Shown here: one piece after another, positions 8,408 to 17,663 of the stretch | Position numbering within the stretch: the first letter of the stretch is position 1 | How the letters are laid out: every line of letters starts with the position of its first letter | Source of the DNA: Billgrantia montanilacus | Lineage (GTDB): Bacteria > Pseudomonadota > Gammaproteobacteria > Pseudomonadales > Halomonadaceae | Assembly (NCBI RefSeq): GCF_003336675.1 | Contig: NZ_QPII01000010.1 | Coordinates: 67,307-131,306, forward strand | Length of the DNA stretch: 64,000 bases | Reading direction: 5' to 3' | Position numbers and translations under genes: made by a program | Notes under the pieces: generated by a model | The model's input: the letters and a program-made list of their open reading frames with translations, nothing else | The model's database searches: none | What the model was told of the DNA's origin: nothing

Positions 8408-8439
8408 CAGGATCGTGAGTGTATCCAGCCGTTGGACTC

Positions 8440-8651
8440 GGCTTTGTCTGAAAAGTCGGCGAGCGAAGGCCAGACAAGGCAAAAATCGGCGACAAATCGG
8501 CAGGAAAGCCGATTTGGGCAGCTCCGCTGCTCGAAGAGCGAGCGACAAGGATGTCGCGAGTCCAAAGACGGAGTTTACGGGGGGTAAATGAGCACTTTGA
8601 GCCGATTTTTAACGCCGTATGGCCGAGCGCAGCCAGTTTTCGGACAGAGCC
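8440..8651. repeat. MITE-like element, 212 bp, with terminal inverted repeats
   Basis: The ends GGCTTTGTCTGAAAA (8440-8454) and TTTTCGGACAGAGCC (8637-8651) are inverted repeats agreeing at 13 of 15 positions. The interior has repeated GGC/GCGAGCG words and no convincing gene. It fits the gap between azlD and the exonuclease gene, and pushes the plausible start of the latter to its far side. The structure is that of a non-autonomous mobile or REP-like element. No target-site duplication is obvious. Confidence 0.55.
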
Positions 8652-8698
8652 TAGCGCGAGTCGCGCACCAACTGTCCGCCTTCGCCATGGAGAGCACC

Positions 8699-10429
8699 AT
8701 GACCGACACCGACAAGCCCCCTGCCACCGGCAAGCGCCGCCGCCATGCCGTGGCCCGCCGCGCAGGGCCACTAACCCTGCTGCTCGCCCTGCTGCTGGTG
8801 GCCGCACAGGCCGCGGCCAGCTGCCCCGTGCCGTCCAGCACCGACCTGGCCGCCATCAAGGGCCATGGCGAACGTCCGGCCCTGCCTTCCGGCCACGAGG
8901 TGATCGCCGACGGCGTGGTGACCGGGGAGTTCCTCGGCGGCGAACGGCTGGACGGTTTCTATCTGCAACAGGCGACCGAGCAGGGCCCTGTCGGCCTGTT
9001 CGTCTATATGCCCAGCGCAACGCCGAGCGACGCGGCGCTTATCACTCCCGGCAGGCACCTGCAGCTCCACGCCAGCACCGGCGAGTACCGCGGCCAGATC
9101 CAGCTGCAGCGGGTCGAGCGGATCGAGCCCTGCGCCCGCGACCGGCTGCCCGAACCATTGACGGTGAACTGGCCGCTCAGCGAGGAGCAGCTGTCACGGA
9201 AGGAGGGTCTGCTGCTGGCGTTTCCGCAGGCCCTGACCGTCACCGGTAACTACGAGCTCGCCCGCTACGGCAGCCTCGCGCTGGCCGCCGAACGCCTGTT
9301 CCGGCCCACCAATACCCCCGGCGAAACCCAGCAGCGGGATAGCCTCCTGCTGGACGACGGCAGCTACCGCGCCTTTCCGACCCCCATTCCCTATCTGGAT
9401 GCGGACGGCACCCGCCGCGTCGGCAGCAGCGTCGAGGGGCTGACCGGGATACTTGCCCACGCCTTCGACGCCTACCGCCTGCACCCGACCCTGGAGCCAG
9501 ACTTCGAGGACGCCAACCCGCGCCCGGGGCCGCTGCCCGAGCCGGGAGAGCGGCTGCGGGTGGCGACCTTCAACGTGGAGAACTACTTCACCACACTCGG
9601 CCAGCGCGGCGCCGCCAACGCGGAAGAGCTGGAGCGCCAGCAAGCCAAGCTCGCCGCTGCGGTTGAGGGCCTGCAGGCCGACATCCTGGCCCTGGTGGAG
9701 GTCGAGAACGACCCACGCGCCCTGGCCGACCTGGTCGAGCAGCTCGGCGAGCGGACTGGTATCCGCTACCGTGCGGTCGGTGGGGATGCCAACCGCGGCA
9801 GCGATGCCATCAAACTCGCCCTGATCTACCGGCCGGACCGGGTAGAGGCCGTGAGCGAGCTCTATGCCGACGACGCCCCCACCCATCACCGCCCACCGCT
9901 GGCGGCCTTCTTCCGCAGCCTGGACGGCGGCCCGGCCTTCGGCGTGGTGACCTCCCACTTCAAGTCCAAGACCGGCTGCCCGCCCCGGGGCGATATCGAC
10001 CGCGGCCAGGGCTGCTGGAACCAGCGCCGGGTGGAGCAGGCACAGGCCATGAACGGCTTCCTGGGCCGCCTCGCTGCCGCCGAGGGACACGAACGCCTGA
10101 TGCTGATCGGCGACCTCAACGCCTACGGCGCCGAGGACCCGATCCGCACCCTGACCCACGCAGGACTGGTCAATCTGATGGCCCGAAAGCTGCCGCCGGA
10201 GCGCCGCTATAGCTATGTGTTCCGCGGTGAGTCGGGCTACCTGGATCATGCCCTGGCCAGCCCCGAACTGGCCGCGGCAGTGACAGAGGTGCGGCCGTGG
10301 CATATCAATGCCGACGAGCCGCCTTTCCTCGGCTACGATGGACCGGACAATGCAACGCCCCACTTCCGCCCCGACCCTTTCCGCTCCTCGGACCACGATC
10401 CGATCACGGTGGACCTGGAGTGGCCGTAA
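8699..10429 (+). CDS. ExeM/NucH-type secreted endonuclease/exonuclease/phosphatase
   Basis: About 576 residues. An N-terminal basic stretch (GKRRRHAVARRAGPL) and hydrophobic core (LTLLLALLLVAAQAAAS) form a signal peptide. An OB-fold-like region follows (residues 35-270), then an endonuclease/exonuclease/phosphatase domain with VATFNVENYFTTLG, LALVEVENDPRAL, VVTSHFKSKTGCP, LMLIGDLNAYG and a final SSDHDPITVDLEW. This is the ExeM/NucH family of extracellular DNases used to feed on or remodel extracellular DNA. ATG at 8699 or 8687 is preferred; an in-frame ATG at 8588 lies inside the repeat element and would place the signal peptide too far in. No partner genes are visible. Confidence 0.88.
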   Translation: MTDTDKPPATGKRRRHAVARRAGPLTLLLALLLVAAQAAASCPVPSSTDLAAIKGHGERPALPSGHEVIADGVVTGEFLGGERLDGFYLQQATEQGPVGLFVYMPSATPSDAALITPGRHLQLHASTGEYRGQIQLQRVERIEPCARDRLPEPLTVNWPLSEEQLSRKEGLLLAFPQALTVTGNYELARYGSLALAAERLFRPTNTPGETQQRDSLLLDDGSYRAFPTPIPYLDADGTRRVGSSVEGLTGILAHAFDAYRLHPTLEPDFEDANPRPGPLPEPGERLRVATFNVENYFTTLGQRGAANAEELERQQAKLAAAVEGLQADILALVEVENDPRALADLVEQLGERTGIRYRAVGGDANRGSDAIKLALIYRPDRVEAVSELYADDAPTHHRPPLAAFFRSLDGGPAFGVVTSHFKSKTGCPPRGDIDRGQGCWNQRRVEQAQAMNGFLGRLAAAEGHERLMLIGDLNAYGAEDPIRTLTHAGLVNLMARKLPPERRYSYVFRGESGYLDHALASPELAAAVTEVRPWHINADEPPFLGYDGPDNATPHFRPDPFRSSDHDPITVDLEWP

Positions 10430-10540
10430 TTCACTGTGCCACATTCAACCCACGGCGGGAGAAGTTCACCCACCAACGAGCTGCAGCCGCACACCGGTTA
10501 GGCGAACAGTGAAAGGGACGTATTACCCTGGCGAGAGGCT

Positions 10541-11764
10541 TCAGACTTCAGTGGTAAGTCGCCGGCGACGTCTGGCGCGCTGCACCATGCGGTAGCGCGA
10601 GCGAATCTCGTCACGCTCCATGTAGCAGCCCTGCAGCCAGCGGTGGCCACTTGTGCCCTCGAAGGCGTCGCGGGCGTGCAGTAGCCGGCGATTATCGAAA
10701 ATCACCGCATCACCGGGCTCGTACGTGAAACGAATGGCAAAACCCGGTTCACGCAACATCCGTTGCAGGGTCATCAGCGCTTCATAGGCCGATTCCACTT
10801 CGTCGAAAGGGATCTGCAGCGGGCCACGCAGGAAGTCGGCAATTCGTACTTCGAGCAGCTCGCCGCGATGGTCGAGACGGATCATCGGTGAGTACCAAAC
10901 GTAGTCGGTGGTTCTGGCAGTATTGGCGTAGCACCAGCGCACCCGTGTCAGGGTAGTAAAGGCTTTTGGGTCGCGCTCGCGCAGTGCCTCGGCCACAGCG
11001 AAGCCGTCTAGCATCACTGCTTCGCCGCCCTCAACGCTATTCTCCAGACAATGCAATATCTGTAGGCCAGGATGATATTCCCGCGTCGGCAGGTCAGTGT
11101 GCGGCGGTAGGGCGATCGAGGTGTAGGCGTTAGAGTCCGGATCCGGCTTCGCCTTGACATCAAATAGCAGGCCGAAGTTTGTGGGCCGGATTGGACCGAT
11201 ACGTTGGGCAATCGCCTTGAGCGAATCGGGCTCGGTGGGCAGGCCGCGGAGGCGCACAATCCCCTTGCTCAGCACGCTCATCAAGGCCGGGGCAAGGATT
11301 GCTTCCTCGGCCTCGCAAAACGGCTCGGTGTCGAACAGGTCGCTGGCATCAAGGCTATCGGGGCTTGCTTCAGTACCGCCGTACCAGAGCGTAACCGGTA
11401 CCAGCGGCGGCTCGGGGTCACCAGCATTGTCATAGTCGTGGGCACGCAACCAGCCGGGATGGAAGCGTAGGTAGCCAACATCGGTAACGAAGTTCACGCA
11501 CAGCGCACCGGCTTCATCAATCTCGGCGCCCGTAATTTCCGGCCAACCAGGTAGGGTAGAAAGATCAAGTATGCGCTCTCGGGTCGCCGGATTCACGGTT
11601 GTCTCATCCGCGGCGTTTTCGCGTAGCCAGATACCGTGATAGCGACTCTCACGGCCGTCGCTCCAGCGTACCGTCAACAGCCTCGACGTGAACGACACTG
11701 CCTCAAGGTCGGCTTCTATCGGCCAGGCGTCGTAGTCGGGGGACAGGGGAAGGGAAGTGGTCAT
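10541..11764 (-). CDS. Gamma-butyrobetaine dioxygenase-like Fe(II)/2-oxoglutarate enzyme
   Basis: A 407-residue protein of the gamma-butyrobetaine hydroxylase family. It has the N-terminal DUF971-type region (SRYHGIWLRENAADET, residues 40-55) and a TauD-type catalytic domain with the iron ligands in PPHTDLPTREY and the distal histidine in FDNRRLLHARDAF. Family members hydroxylate gamma-butyrobetaine to L-carnitine. The cysteines that bind zinc in the N-terminal domain of the human enzyme (W-L-R-D-N-C) are replaced here. The carnitine degradation genes begin about 1.3 kb away on the other strand, so the expected product would feed them directly. A good GGAGGC site precedes the start. Confidence 0.85.
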   Translation of the reverse strand: MTTSLPLSPDYDAWPIEADLEAVSFTSRLLTVRWSDGRESRYHGIWLRENAADETTVNPATRERILDLSTLPGWPEITGAEIDEAGALCVNFVTDVGYLRFHPGWLRAHDYDNAGDPEPPLVPVTLWYGGTEASPDSLDASDLFDTEPFCEAEEAILAPALMSVLSKGIVRLRGLPTEPDSLKAIAQRIGPIRPTNFGLLFDVKAKPDPDSNAYTSIALPPHTDLPTREYHPGLQILHCLENSVEGGEAVMLDGFAVAEALRERDPKAFTTLTRVRWCYANTARTTDYVWYSPMIRLDHRGELLEVRIADFLRGPLQIPFDEVESAYEALMTLQRMLREPGFAIRFTYEPGDAVIFDNRRLLHARDAFEGTSGHRWLQGCYMERDEIRSRYRMVQRARRRRRLTTEV

Positions 11765-11843
11765 CTTGGCCTCCTTAGCGTTTCGTAATACCGCCTAGAG
11801 TGCCAGTGTGATGGGTTCGAATCGCGACAGGATTCGACGCCCA

Positions 11844-12812
11844 CTATGCACGGTTCGACAGTACCTGTCGGCGCAGCCGGCTAGGAGTGAAGCCGTGACG
11901 GCGCCGGAAGGCGCGAGAAAAGCTGGAAGCGGAGGCGAAGCCGCAGGCCAGGGAGATCTGCATAACGCTATGCGGCGTCTTGCGTAATAGCCAGTGGGCG
12001 TGGTCCAGGCGTCGAGCCAGATAGACCTGCTGAGGCGATGACTTGAGATGGCGAGCGAAGAGGCGGTCCAGACGTCGCCATGAGATGTCGAGCTCGTCGG
12101 CCAGCTCGCGAATGCCCAGCGGCAGCTCCAGGTTGGACTCCATCAGGGCGATGGCGCGCTGCACCAGCGGCTCTTGGGGCATCACGGGGTCGCGCTGGCG
12201 GCTGGCCGGTTGGCGGCCCTGATCGTGGATCAGCTGGTCGCGCACCTGTGCGGCCAGATCGTCGCCATGCCGACGCCGGATCAGGTCGAGACTCATGTCG
12301 ATAGCAGCGCTGCCGCCAGCGCAGGAGAAGCCCTCGTCGGTAACCTCGAAGACCGATTCCACGGCATCGACCTTGGGAAAACGAGCGCGGAAATCGGGGA
12401 GACATTCCCAGTGCAAGGTTACCGTCTGGTCATCAAGCAGCCCAGCTGCAGCTAACGCATAGCAGCCGGTATCCATGCCGCCGAGCACGCAGCCATCGGC
12501 GGCGCGCGCTTGCAGCCAGCCGACCAGTTCGCCATCGATGCTGCTTTCAGGTTCGAAGCTGGCGCAGACCGCCAGGCTGGAGACCTGGGGAACTTCTCGC
12601 AGTGAGCAGCTCGTGGCCAGGGTCATGCCGTTGGAAGCTACGACCGGCTCGCCGTCGCGGCTGATCGGGTCCCACTCGAACAGCGTCCGACCGCCGATGC
12701 GGTTAGCAATGCGCAGCGGTTCGATGGCCGAGAAGAAAGCCACCATGGCGAAGCGCGGTAGAAGCAAAAAACCGATACGCTCGGGGACGGTGTGGGGAGG
12801 CTGGAGTCTCAT
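11844..12812 (-). CDS. GlxA/GATR-family AraC-type regulator (CdhR-like)
   Basis: About 322 residues: an N-terminal GATase-1/DJ-1-like domain (ERIGFLLLPRFAMVAFFSAI, LGGMDTGCYALAAAGLL) and a C-terminal pair of AraC helix-turn-helix motifs (ELADELDISWRRLDRLF, ISLACGFASASSFSRAFRRR). This architecture is shared by the quaternary-amine regulators CdhR and GbdR. It is divergent from the carnitine operon, with about 260 bp between, so a CdhR-like role in activating that operon on carnitine is the best guess. The start at 12812 is chosen just before the conserved domain but lacks a purine-rich ribosome site; the frame stays open to 12878. Confidence 0.85.
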   Translation of the reverse strand: MRLQPPHTVPERIGFLLLPRFAMVAFFSAIEPLRIANRIGGRTLFEWDPISRDGEPVVASNGMTLATSCSLREVPQVSSLAVCASFEPESSIDGELVGWLQARAADGCVLGGMDTGCYALAAAGLLDDQTVTLHWECLPDFRARFPKVDAVESVFEVTDEGFSCAGGSAAIDMSLDLIRRRHGDDLAAQVRDQLIHDQGRQPASRQRDPVMPQEPLVQRAIALMESNLELPLGIRELADELDISWRRLDRLFARHLKSSPQQVYLARRLDHAHWLLRKTPHSVMQISLACGFASASSFSRAFRRRHGFTPSRLRRQVLSNRA

Positions 12813-13075
12813 GATCAAGGGAGAATACACCACACGCCGCCCGGAGGGGTGACTTACCGGCCAGTGGCGCAGACACATCAGGACTCAATGGCTATTGGCA
12901 AAGACTGGTCCTGCATACTGAGGCGCACTCATGCTAACGCTGAGTCCCGGCAACCTTAAGGTCCCTTTCCTATTTGTCGCCTGAGGCCTATACAACGTCG
13001 CCGAGCGTCAAAACATTGCATCAAGAAGACCGCACACTGGTGACACTTTGCGTTCGTTCATAAAGGAGGCCCAAC

Positions 13076-13996
13076 ATGAACCGCACTGTCATCCTGACTT
13101 GTGCCGTCACCGGCGCCGGCGATACTGCCGGCAAGAATCCCAACGTTCCCGTTACACCCAGTCAGATCGCCGAGGACTGCATCGCCGCAGCCAAGGCCGG
13201 CGCCAGCGTTGCCCATATCCACGTGCGCGACCCCGAGACCGGCGGCATCAGCCACTCCATCGAGCACTTCCGCGAGGTGATGGAACGGGTCCGCGAAGCG
13301 GATACCGACATCGTCATGAACATCACCGCTGGCGGCGGAGGCGACTGGATTCCTGACGCCGAGGACCCCACACGGGGCGGCCCGGGCACCGATATCCAGA
13401 CTCCGCGCGAGCGCCACGCGCCGGTGGGCGAGCTGCTGCCGGAGCTGTGTACCCTGGATTGCGGGAGCCTCAACTTCGGCGACATGGTCTACGTCAATCC
13501 CGCCGACTGGCTGCGCGAGCATGCCCGCCTGGTGCAGGCCGCCGGGGTCAAGCCCGAACTCGAGTGCTTCGACCTGGGCCACGTCTGGTTCGCCCGCCAG
13601 CTGCAGCAGGAAGGCCTGATCGACGGCGACCCTCTCTATCAGCTCTGTCTGGGCATCCCGTGGGGCGCCGAGGCCGACACGGAGACCATGCTGGCCATGC
13701 GTAACAAGCTGCCGGACAACGCCAACTGGGCAGCCTTCGGCATCGGTCGTCAGCAGATGCCCATGGCTGCGCAAGCCGTGCTTCTGGGCGGTCACGCCCG
13801 GGTCGGGCTCGAGGACAATCTTTATCTCGAAAAAGGTGTCTTGGCCACCAATGGCCAACTGGTCGAGAAGGCCGCCGGTATCATCGAGAACTTGGGGGCT
13901 CGCGTCATGACTCCCGCCGAGACCCGCGCGCACCTGGCACTACGTGATCCGAGCACCGGCCAGATCGCTGCCAGCGCCGCTGGAGGTGAGGCATGA
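13076..13996 (+). CDS. cdhC: BKACE-family 3-dehydrocarnitine cleavage enzyme
   Basis: A 306-residue (beta/alpha)8 enzyme of the beta-keto acid cleavage family (DUF849). Zinc-site and fold motifs are visible: [19 protein letters not shown] near 40, CGSLNFGD near 135, [10 protein letters not shown] near 160 and [16 protein letters not shown] [16 protein letters not shown] near 240. With carnitine dehydrogenase and a hot-dog thioesterase following in the same operon, the reaction is dehydrocarnitine plus acetyl-CoA giving betainyl-CoA and acetoacetate. The start is fixed by a strong AAAGGAGG site. Its stop overlaps the next start (ATGA). Confidence 0.9.
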   Translation: MNRTVILTCAVTGAGDTAGKNPNVPVTPSQIAEDCIAAAKAGASVAHIHVRDPETGGISHSIEHFREVMERVREADTDIVMNITAGGGGDWIPDAEDPTRGGPGTDIQTPRERHAPVGELLPELCTLDCGSLNFGDMVYVNPADWLREHARLVQAAGVKPELECFDLGHVWFARQLQQEGLIDGDPLYQLCLGIPWGAEADTETMLAMRNKLPDNANWAAFGIGRQQMPMAAQAVLLGGHARVGLEDNLYLEKGVLATNGQLVEKAAGIIENLGARVMTPAETRAHLALRDPSTGQIAASAAGGEA

Positions 13997-14949
13997 GCCG
14001 CCAACTCTCTGTCATCGGTACCGGCGTCATCGGTAATGGCTGGATCGCCCGGGCACTGGCCAATGGCTGGGAAGTGGTCGCCTTCGACCCGGACCCGGCG
14101 GCCGAAGCACGCACCCGCGCATTCGTCGATAACGCCTGGCCGTCTCTCGAGAGACGGGGGCTCGCCGAGGGTGCAGACCCTGCACGGTTGACCTTCGTCG
14201 GCAACCTGGAGGAAGCGGTGGCCGGCGCCGATCTGGTCCAGGAGAACGTACCCGAGCGCCTCGAGCTCAAACGCGAGATCCTCGCCACCCTGGACGCCGC
14301 GGCGGCACCGGAAGCGATCATCGGCTCCTCGACCTCAGGTTTCAAGCCGAGCGACCTGCAGCAGGCATGCACGAACTCGCCTGGACGGGTGATCGTTGCC
14401 CACCCCTTCAACCCGGTCTATCTGCTGCCACTGGTAGAGCTGGTCGGGGGCGAGGCTACCCAGCCCGACCAGATCGAACAGGCTCAAGGACTCTACCGGG
14501 AGCTGGCCATGCGCCCCTTGGTGGTGCGCCGTGAGATCGAAGGACATATCGCCGACCGCCTCATGGAAGCCCTATGGCGAGAGGCACTGCATCTGGTTAA
14601 CGACGGCGTGGCTACGACCGAGGAAATCGATGCCGCAGTGATCTATGGATGCGGCCTGCGCTGGTCGCTGATGGGCACCTTCCTCACCTTCCACCTGGCA
14701 GGCGGTGATGCTGGCATGCGCCATATGCTGGAGCAGTTCGGTCCGGCACTGAAACTGCCCTGGACGAAGCTGGAGGCACCGGAACTCACCGATGAGCTGA
14801 TCGACAAGGTAGTGGAAGGCTGCGAGCATCAGGCCGCAGGGCGCTCGGTGAGCGAGCTGGACCGCCGACGCGACGACTTTCTGGTAGAGATGCTCGATCT
14901 GGTACAGAAATACTGGCCCGAAGCCGAAGGCCTGAAGGGACGCATCTGA
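13993..14949 (+). CDS. lcdH: L-carnitine dehydrogenase
   Basis: A 318-residue NAD-dependent enzyme of the 3-hydroxyacyl-CoA dehydrogenase superfamily. [20 protein letters not shown] (residues 7-26) is the nucleotide fold, [11 protein letters not shown] and [18 protein letters not shown] carry the catalytic region, and [18 protein letters not shown] leads into the C-terminal dimer domain. Length and motifs match L-carnitine dehydrogenase, which oxidises carnitine to 3-dehydrocarnitine. In some bacteria this enzyme is fused to the thioesterase; here the two are separate genes with a 1-nt overlap (TGATG). It lies between the BKACE enzyme and thioesterase, which makes the assignment firm. Confidence 0.93.
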   Translation: MSRQLSVIGTGVIGNGWIARALANGWEVVAFDPDPAAEARTRAFVDNAWPSLERRGLAEGADPARLTFVGNLEEAVAGADLVQENVPERLELKREILATLDAAAAPEAIIGSSTSGFKPSDLQQACTNSPGRVIVAHPFNPVYLLPLVELVGGEATQPDQIEQAQGLYRELAMRPLVVRREIEGHIADRLMEALWREALHLVNDGVATTEEIDAAVIYGCGLRWSLMGTFLTFHLAGGDAGMRHMLEQFGPALKLPWTKLEAPELTDELIDKVVEGCEHQAAGRSVSELDRRRDDFLVEMLDLVQKYWPEAEGLKGRI

Positions 14950-15407
14950 TGCGGCTTCTGGAAACCCGGGTAGCCCCCGAATGGGTCGATTACAACGGAC
15001 ATATGAATGATGCCGAATACGCCAGGGTCTTCTCCCTGGCCGTCGAGGCGCTAATGGAAAGCATCGGCCTGAGTGCAGCGGGTCGACGCCGGCACGCTTA
15101 TACGCTCTATACACTGGAGACCCATCTCTGCTACCGCCGAGAAGCCCATGAGGGACAGACACTGCGGGTCGAGGGAAGACTGCTTGACCGGGATGCCAAA
15201 CGGCTCCACCTCTTCTTCGAGTTGCGAGATGCCAAGGACAATCTGCTAGCGGCCAGCGAACAGATGCTGATGGGCATGAATCAGCAAAGTGGCTGTCCCG
15301 AGCCTTTTCCCGCGCCGGTCGCCGAGGCCGTATCCGCTCTGCCCCAGTCGAATACGGGTGAATGGCCGGAACTCGCCGGGAGGCGTATCGGCATTCGGCG
15401 CGCATGA
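14949..15407 (+). CDS. cdhB: Hot-dog thioesterase, probable betainyl-CoA thioesterase
   Basis: A 152-residue 4-hydroxybenzoyl-CoA-type hot-dog protein. The family signature VDYNGHMNDAEYARVFSLAV spans residues 13-32, and LETHLCYRREAHEGQTL follows. As the third gene of the carnitine operon it most likely hydrolyses betainyl-CoA to glycine betaine and CoA, completing the route from carnitine. Starts and stops overlap with the dehydrogenase gene, so expression is coupled. It ends 53 bp before a convergent regulator gene. Confidence 0.87.
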   Translation: MRLLETRVAPEWVDYNGHMNDAEYARVFSLAVEALMESIGLSAAGRRRHAYTLYTLETHLCYRREAHEGQTLRVEGRLLDRDAKRLHLFFELRDAKDNLLAASEQMLMGMNQQSGCPEPFPAPVAEAVSALPQSNTGEWPELAGRRIGIRRA

Positions 15408-15460
15408 GTGTCGATAGGCCAAGCACTTGCGCTACCGACCTTTTCCGCTAGAAGGTATCG

Positions 15461-16489
15461 TTAAATGGCATGCTGACGGCGTACCTCGCGGGGGGACAGT
15501 CCGTAGCGGGTTCTGAACGCTCGCGAGAAGCTGGAGCCGGAAGCAAAGCCGCACGCCAGCCCTACTGACATGACCTCCATGTCAGACTCGATGAGAAGGT
15601 GCCAGGCACGCTCCAACCGCAAGTGCCGATACCATTCGCGCGGAGATGTCCCAAGGTTCTGCTCGAAAAGTCGCTGAAGTTGCCTTAGAGAGAGACCGCT
15701 ACGGTGCGCCACTTCACTCAGCGGTAGCGACAACTCTTGATGTCTCTCCATCAGTGAGATGGCCTCCACCAGACGGCGGTTGTGGATGCCTAGCCGCCGG
15801 GCCAGCGACATGCGTTGTTGGTCGCTACGGGTACGAATTCGTTCGTGAATCAGCTGCTCTGATACATCGATGGCCAATCCCGATCCGTGGCGACGAGCGA
15901 TCACCTCTAAGGCCATGTCCATAGCCGCAGCCCCCCCCGCACAGGAAAAACGTCGCTCGCCTAGCTCGAAGAGTTCGTCTGACGTCTCGATACTCGGGAA
16001 GCGCTCCTGAAAGGCCGGCAGGCTCTCCCAGTGCAGGGTGACTCGCTCGCCTTCCAGTAAGCCCGCCTCGGCCAATAAAAAGCCTCCCGTGTCGAGACCT
16101 CCCAGCACACAGTTTGCCTGGTTCAGGCGATGCAGCCAGGCCATCAGCGGACGGCTCAAGGTCTGCTCGGGACCAAAGCCACTGCATACCGCCAGTGACG
16201 GAAGCTGATGTACGTCAGCAATGGCACAATCAGCCAGTAGGGTCATACCGTTGGATGCCGTGACCGGCTGGCCGTCCTCGCTGAGCAACGTCCAATCGAA
16301 AAGCGGCTGCGCAGCGATTCGATTAGCGATTCGTAACGGCTCGACCGCCGAGAAGAATGCCATCATCGAGAATCGCGGCAGCAATAGAAAACCCAGGGTT
16401 TCGGGCAAGGGCCCTTGATAGTCCAGGCGCAAAGACCGCCTCCTCTTTGATATCAACGACCCGAGGGTAACAGGAAGCTCTGCTGACAA
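15461..16489 (-). CDS. GlxA/GATR-family AraC-type regulator, second copy
   Basis: A 342-residue protein with the same plan as the regulator at 11844: DJ-1-like domain (ETLGFLLLPRFSMMAFFSAV, CVLGGLDTGGFLLAEAGLL) followed by AraC DNA-binding domain (LSEVAHRSGLSLRQLQRLF, SVGLACGFASGSSFSRAFRT). No ATG exists in frame before the conserved domain; the best start is TTG at 16489, with a weak ribosome site, so the N-terminus is uncertain. It is convergent with the carnitine operon and lies downstream of a third homologue on the same strand, separated by 40 bp. The ligand is unknown; a quaternary amine is likely from context. Confidence 0.85.
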   Translation of the reverse strand: MSAELPVTLGSLISKRRRSLRLDYQGPLPETLGFLLLPRFSMMAFFSAVEPLRIANRIAAQPLFDWTLLSEDGQPVTASNGMTLLADCAIADVHQLPSLAVCSGFGPEQTLSRPLMAWLHRLNQANCVLGGLDTGGFLLAEAGLLEGERVTLHWESLPAFQERFPSIETSDELFELGERRFSCAGGAAAMDMALEVIARRHGSGLAIDVSEQLIHERIRTRSDQQRMSLARRLGIHNRRLVEAISLMERHQELSLPLSEVAHRSGLSLRQLQRLFEQNLGTSPREWYRHLRLERAWHLLIESDMEVMSVGLACGFASGSSFSRAFRTRYGLSPREVRRQHAI

Positions 16490-16529
16490 AGCGTTCGTGC
16501 ATCACTCCGCCGTTCACTTAACAGGGGTA

Positions 16530-17561
16530 TCAACTCCCATCACGATGGTGTCCAGCACCGCTGCCCCGCTCGGCGGTGACGCTGGGCACCTCGCCGAAGC
16601 GGTGCCGGTATGCCCGGGTGAAGTGCGCCAGCTGGGTAAAACCAGTGGCCAAGGCCGCCTCGGTCACCTGGCAGCGGCTATCAGCCAGCAGCTGGCGGGC
16701 TCGGTCGAGTCGCATGCCCAAGTAGCATTGCTGTGGGCTCTCGCCGAAGTGACGCTGGAAGAGTCGTGTCAGCTGCCGCTGGGACTGTCCCACCTGCCGG
16801 CATACCTCGGGGATCGGCAGCGCCTGGGCCAGGTTGGCTTCCATGGTGGCCAACGCCCGCACCACACTGCGTGATAGGTCCTGGTAACGGTGTCGTTGAG
16901 CGCTGCCACCGTCGCCACGCGCCCTCTCATGAACCAGTTGGCGTCCCACTGCGTCGGCCAGCGCCGGTCCATAGGCTTGCTCTATCCACTCCAACATCAT
17001 GTCGATGCTCGCCACGCCACCCGAACCTGTCAGTCGCATGGGATCGAATTCGAAGCGCGCCGGACTGATCTCCAGATCCGGGAACTCAAGACGAAAAGCC
17101 GGCACGCTCTCCCAATGCAGAGCCACTCGGTGTCCCTCCAGCACTCCTGCTCGGGCCAGGATGAAGGCTGCAGTATCCAAGCCTCCCAGCCAGCCGCCAT
17201 GGGCGGCAATGCGCCGAAGCACGGCGCGGTCCTGGAAGCTCACCGTCGCCTCCGCTTCGTAGGAGGAAACGACCATCAGGCGCGTCATGTCCTCCAGCGA
17301 ATCCAGCGCGCCGTCCACGTCGATCCGGACTCCGTTGCTGGCCACCACCGCGTCGCCATTCGCCGAGAGAAGCCGCCAGGCGAACAGGTTGCGGCCGAAG
17401 CGATTGGCCACGCGCAGCGGCTCCAGCAAGCAGAAAAGGGTCAGCATGGAGAACCGGGGGACCAGCCACACATTGAGGGTATGTTCGGCCTGCTCCGGGG
17501 TCAGCAGGGGTGGTGAGTCGGGGCGCGGATAGGGCCACGCAGCGTCGTTGCCATTGCTCAT
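16530..17561 (-). CDS. GlxA/GATR-family AraC-type regulator, third copy
   Basis: About 343 residues from an ATG at 17561. The DJ-1-like domain is recognisable (HTLNVWLVPRFSMLTLFCLL, GWLGGLDTAAFILARAGVL), as is the C-terminal AraC domain (EVCRQVGQSQRQLTRLFQRH, EAALATGFTQLAHFTRAYRH). It is more diverged than the other two copies. It is divergently arranged with the TmpA-like gene, with only 102 bp between starts, and is therefore the probable regulator of the TmpAB-AruIH operon. The frame remains open upstream to 17717, but that would run into the divergent gene. Confidence 0.85.
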   Translation of the reverse strand: MSNGNDAAWPYPRPDSPPLLTPEQAEHTLNVWLVPRFSMLTLFCLLEPLRVANRFGRNLFAWRLLSANGDAVVASNGVRIDVDGALDSLEDMTRLMVVSSYEAEATVSFQDRAVLRRIAAHGGWLGGLDTAAFILARAGVLEGHRVALHWESVPAFRLEFPDLEISPARFEFDPMRLTGSGGVASIDMMLEWIEQAYGPALADAVGRQLVHERARGDGGSAQRHRYQDLSRSVVRALATMEANLAQALPIPEVCRQVGQSQRQLTRLFQRHFGESPQQCYLGMRLDRARQLLADSRCQVTEAALATGFTQLAHFTRAYRHRFGEVPSVTAERGSGAGHHRDGS

Positions 17562-17663
17562 GGCCAATAGAATCAAGCCTACGGCCAATTTAATCAAGTC
17601 ATGTTCTTCGGGTAGGGGTAGTGTGGAGCGCAACCCCGTAGCATAGTCCGTGGAGATGCCGCC

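Noticed and set aside
13038..13051. Sigma-54-like TGG...TGC before the carnitine operon
   Set aside because: The GG and GC pairs are 9 nt apart, not 10, which normally abolishes sigma-54 recognition.
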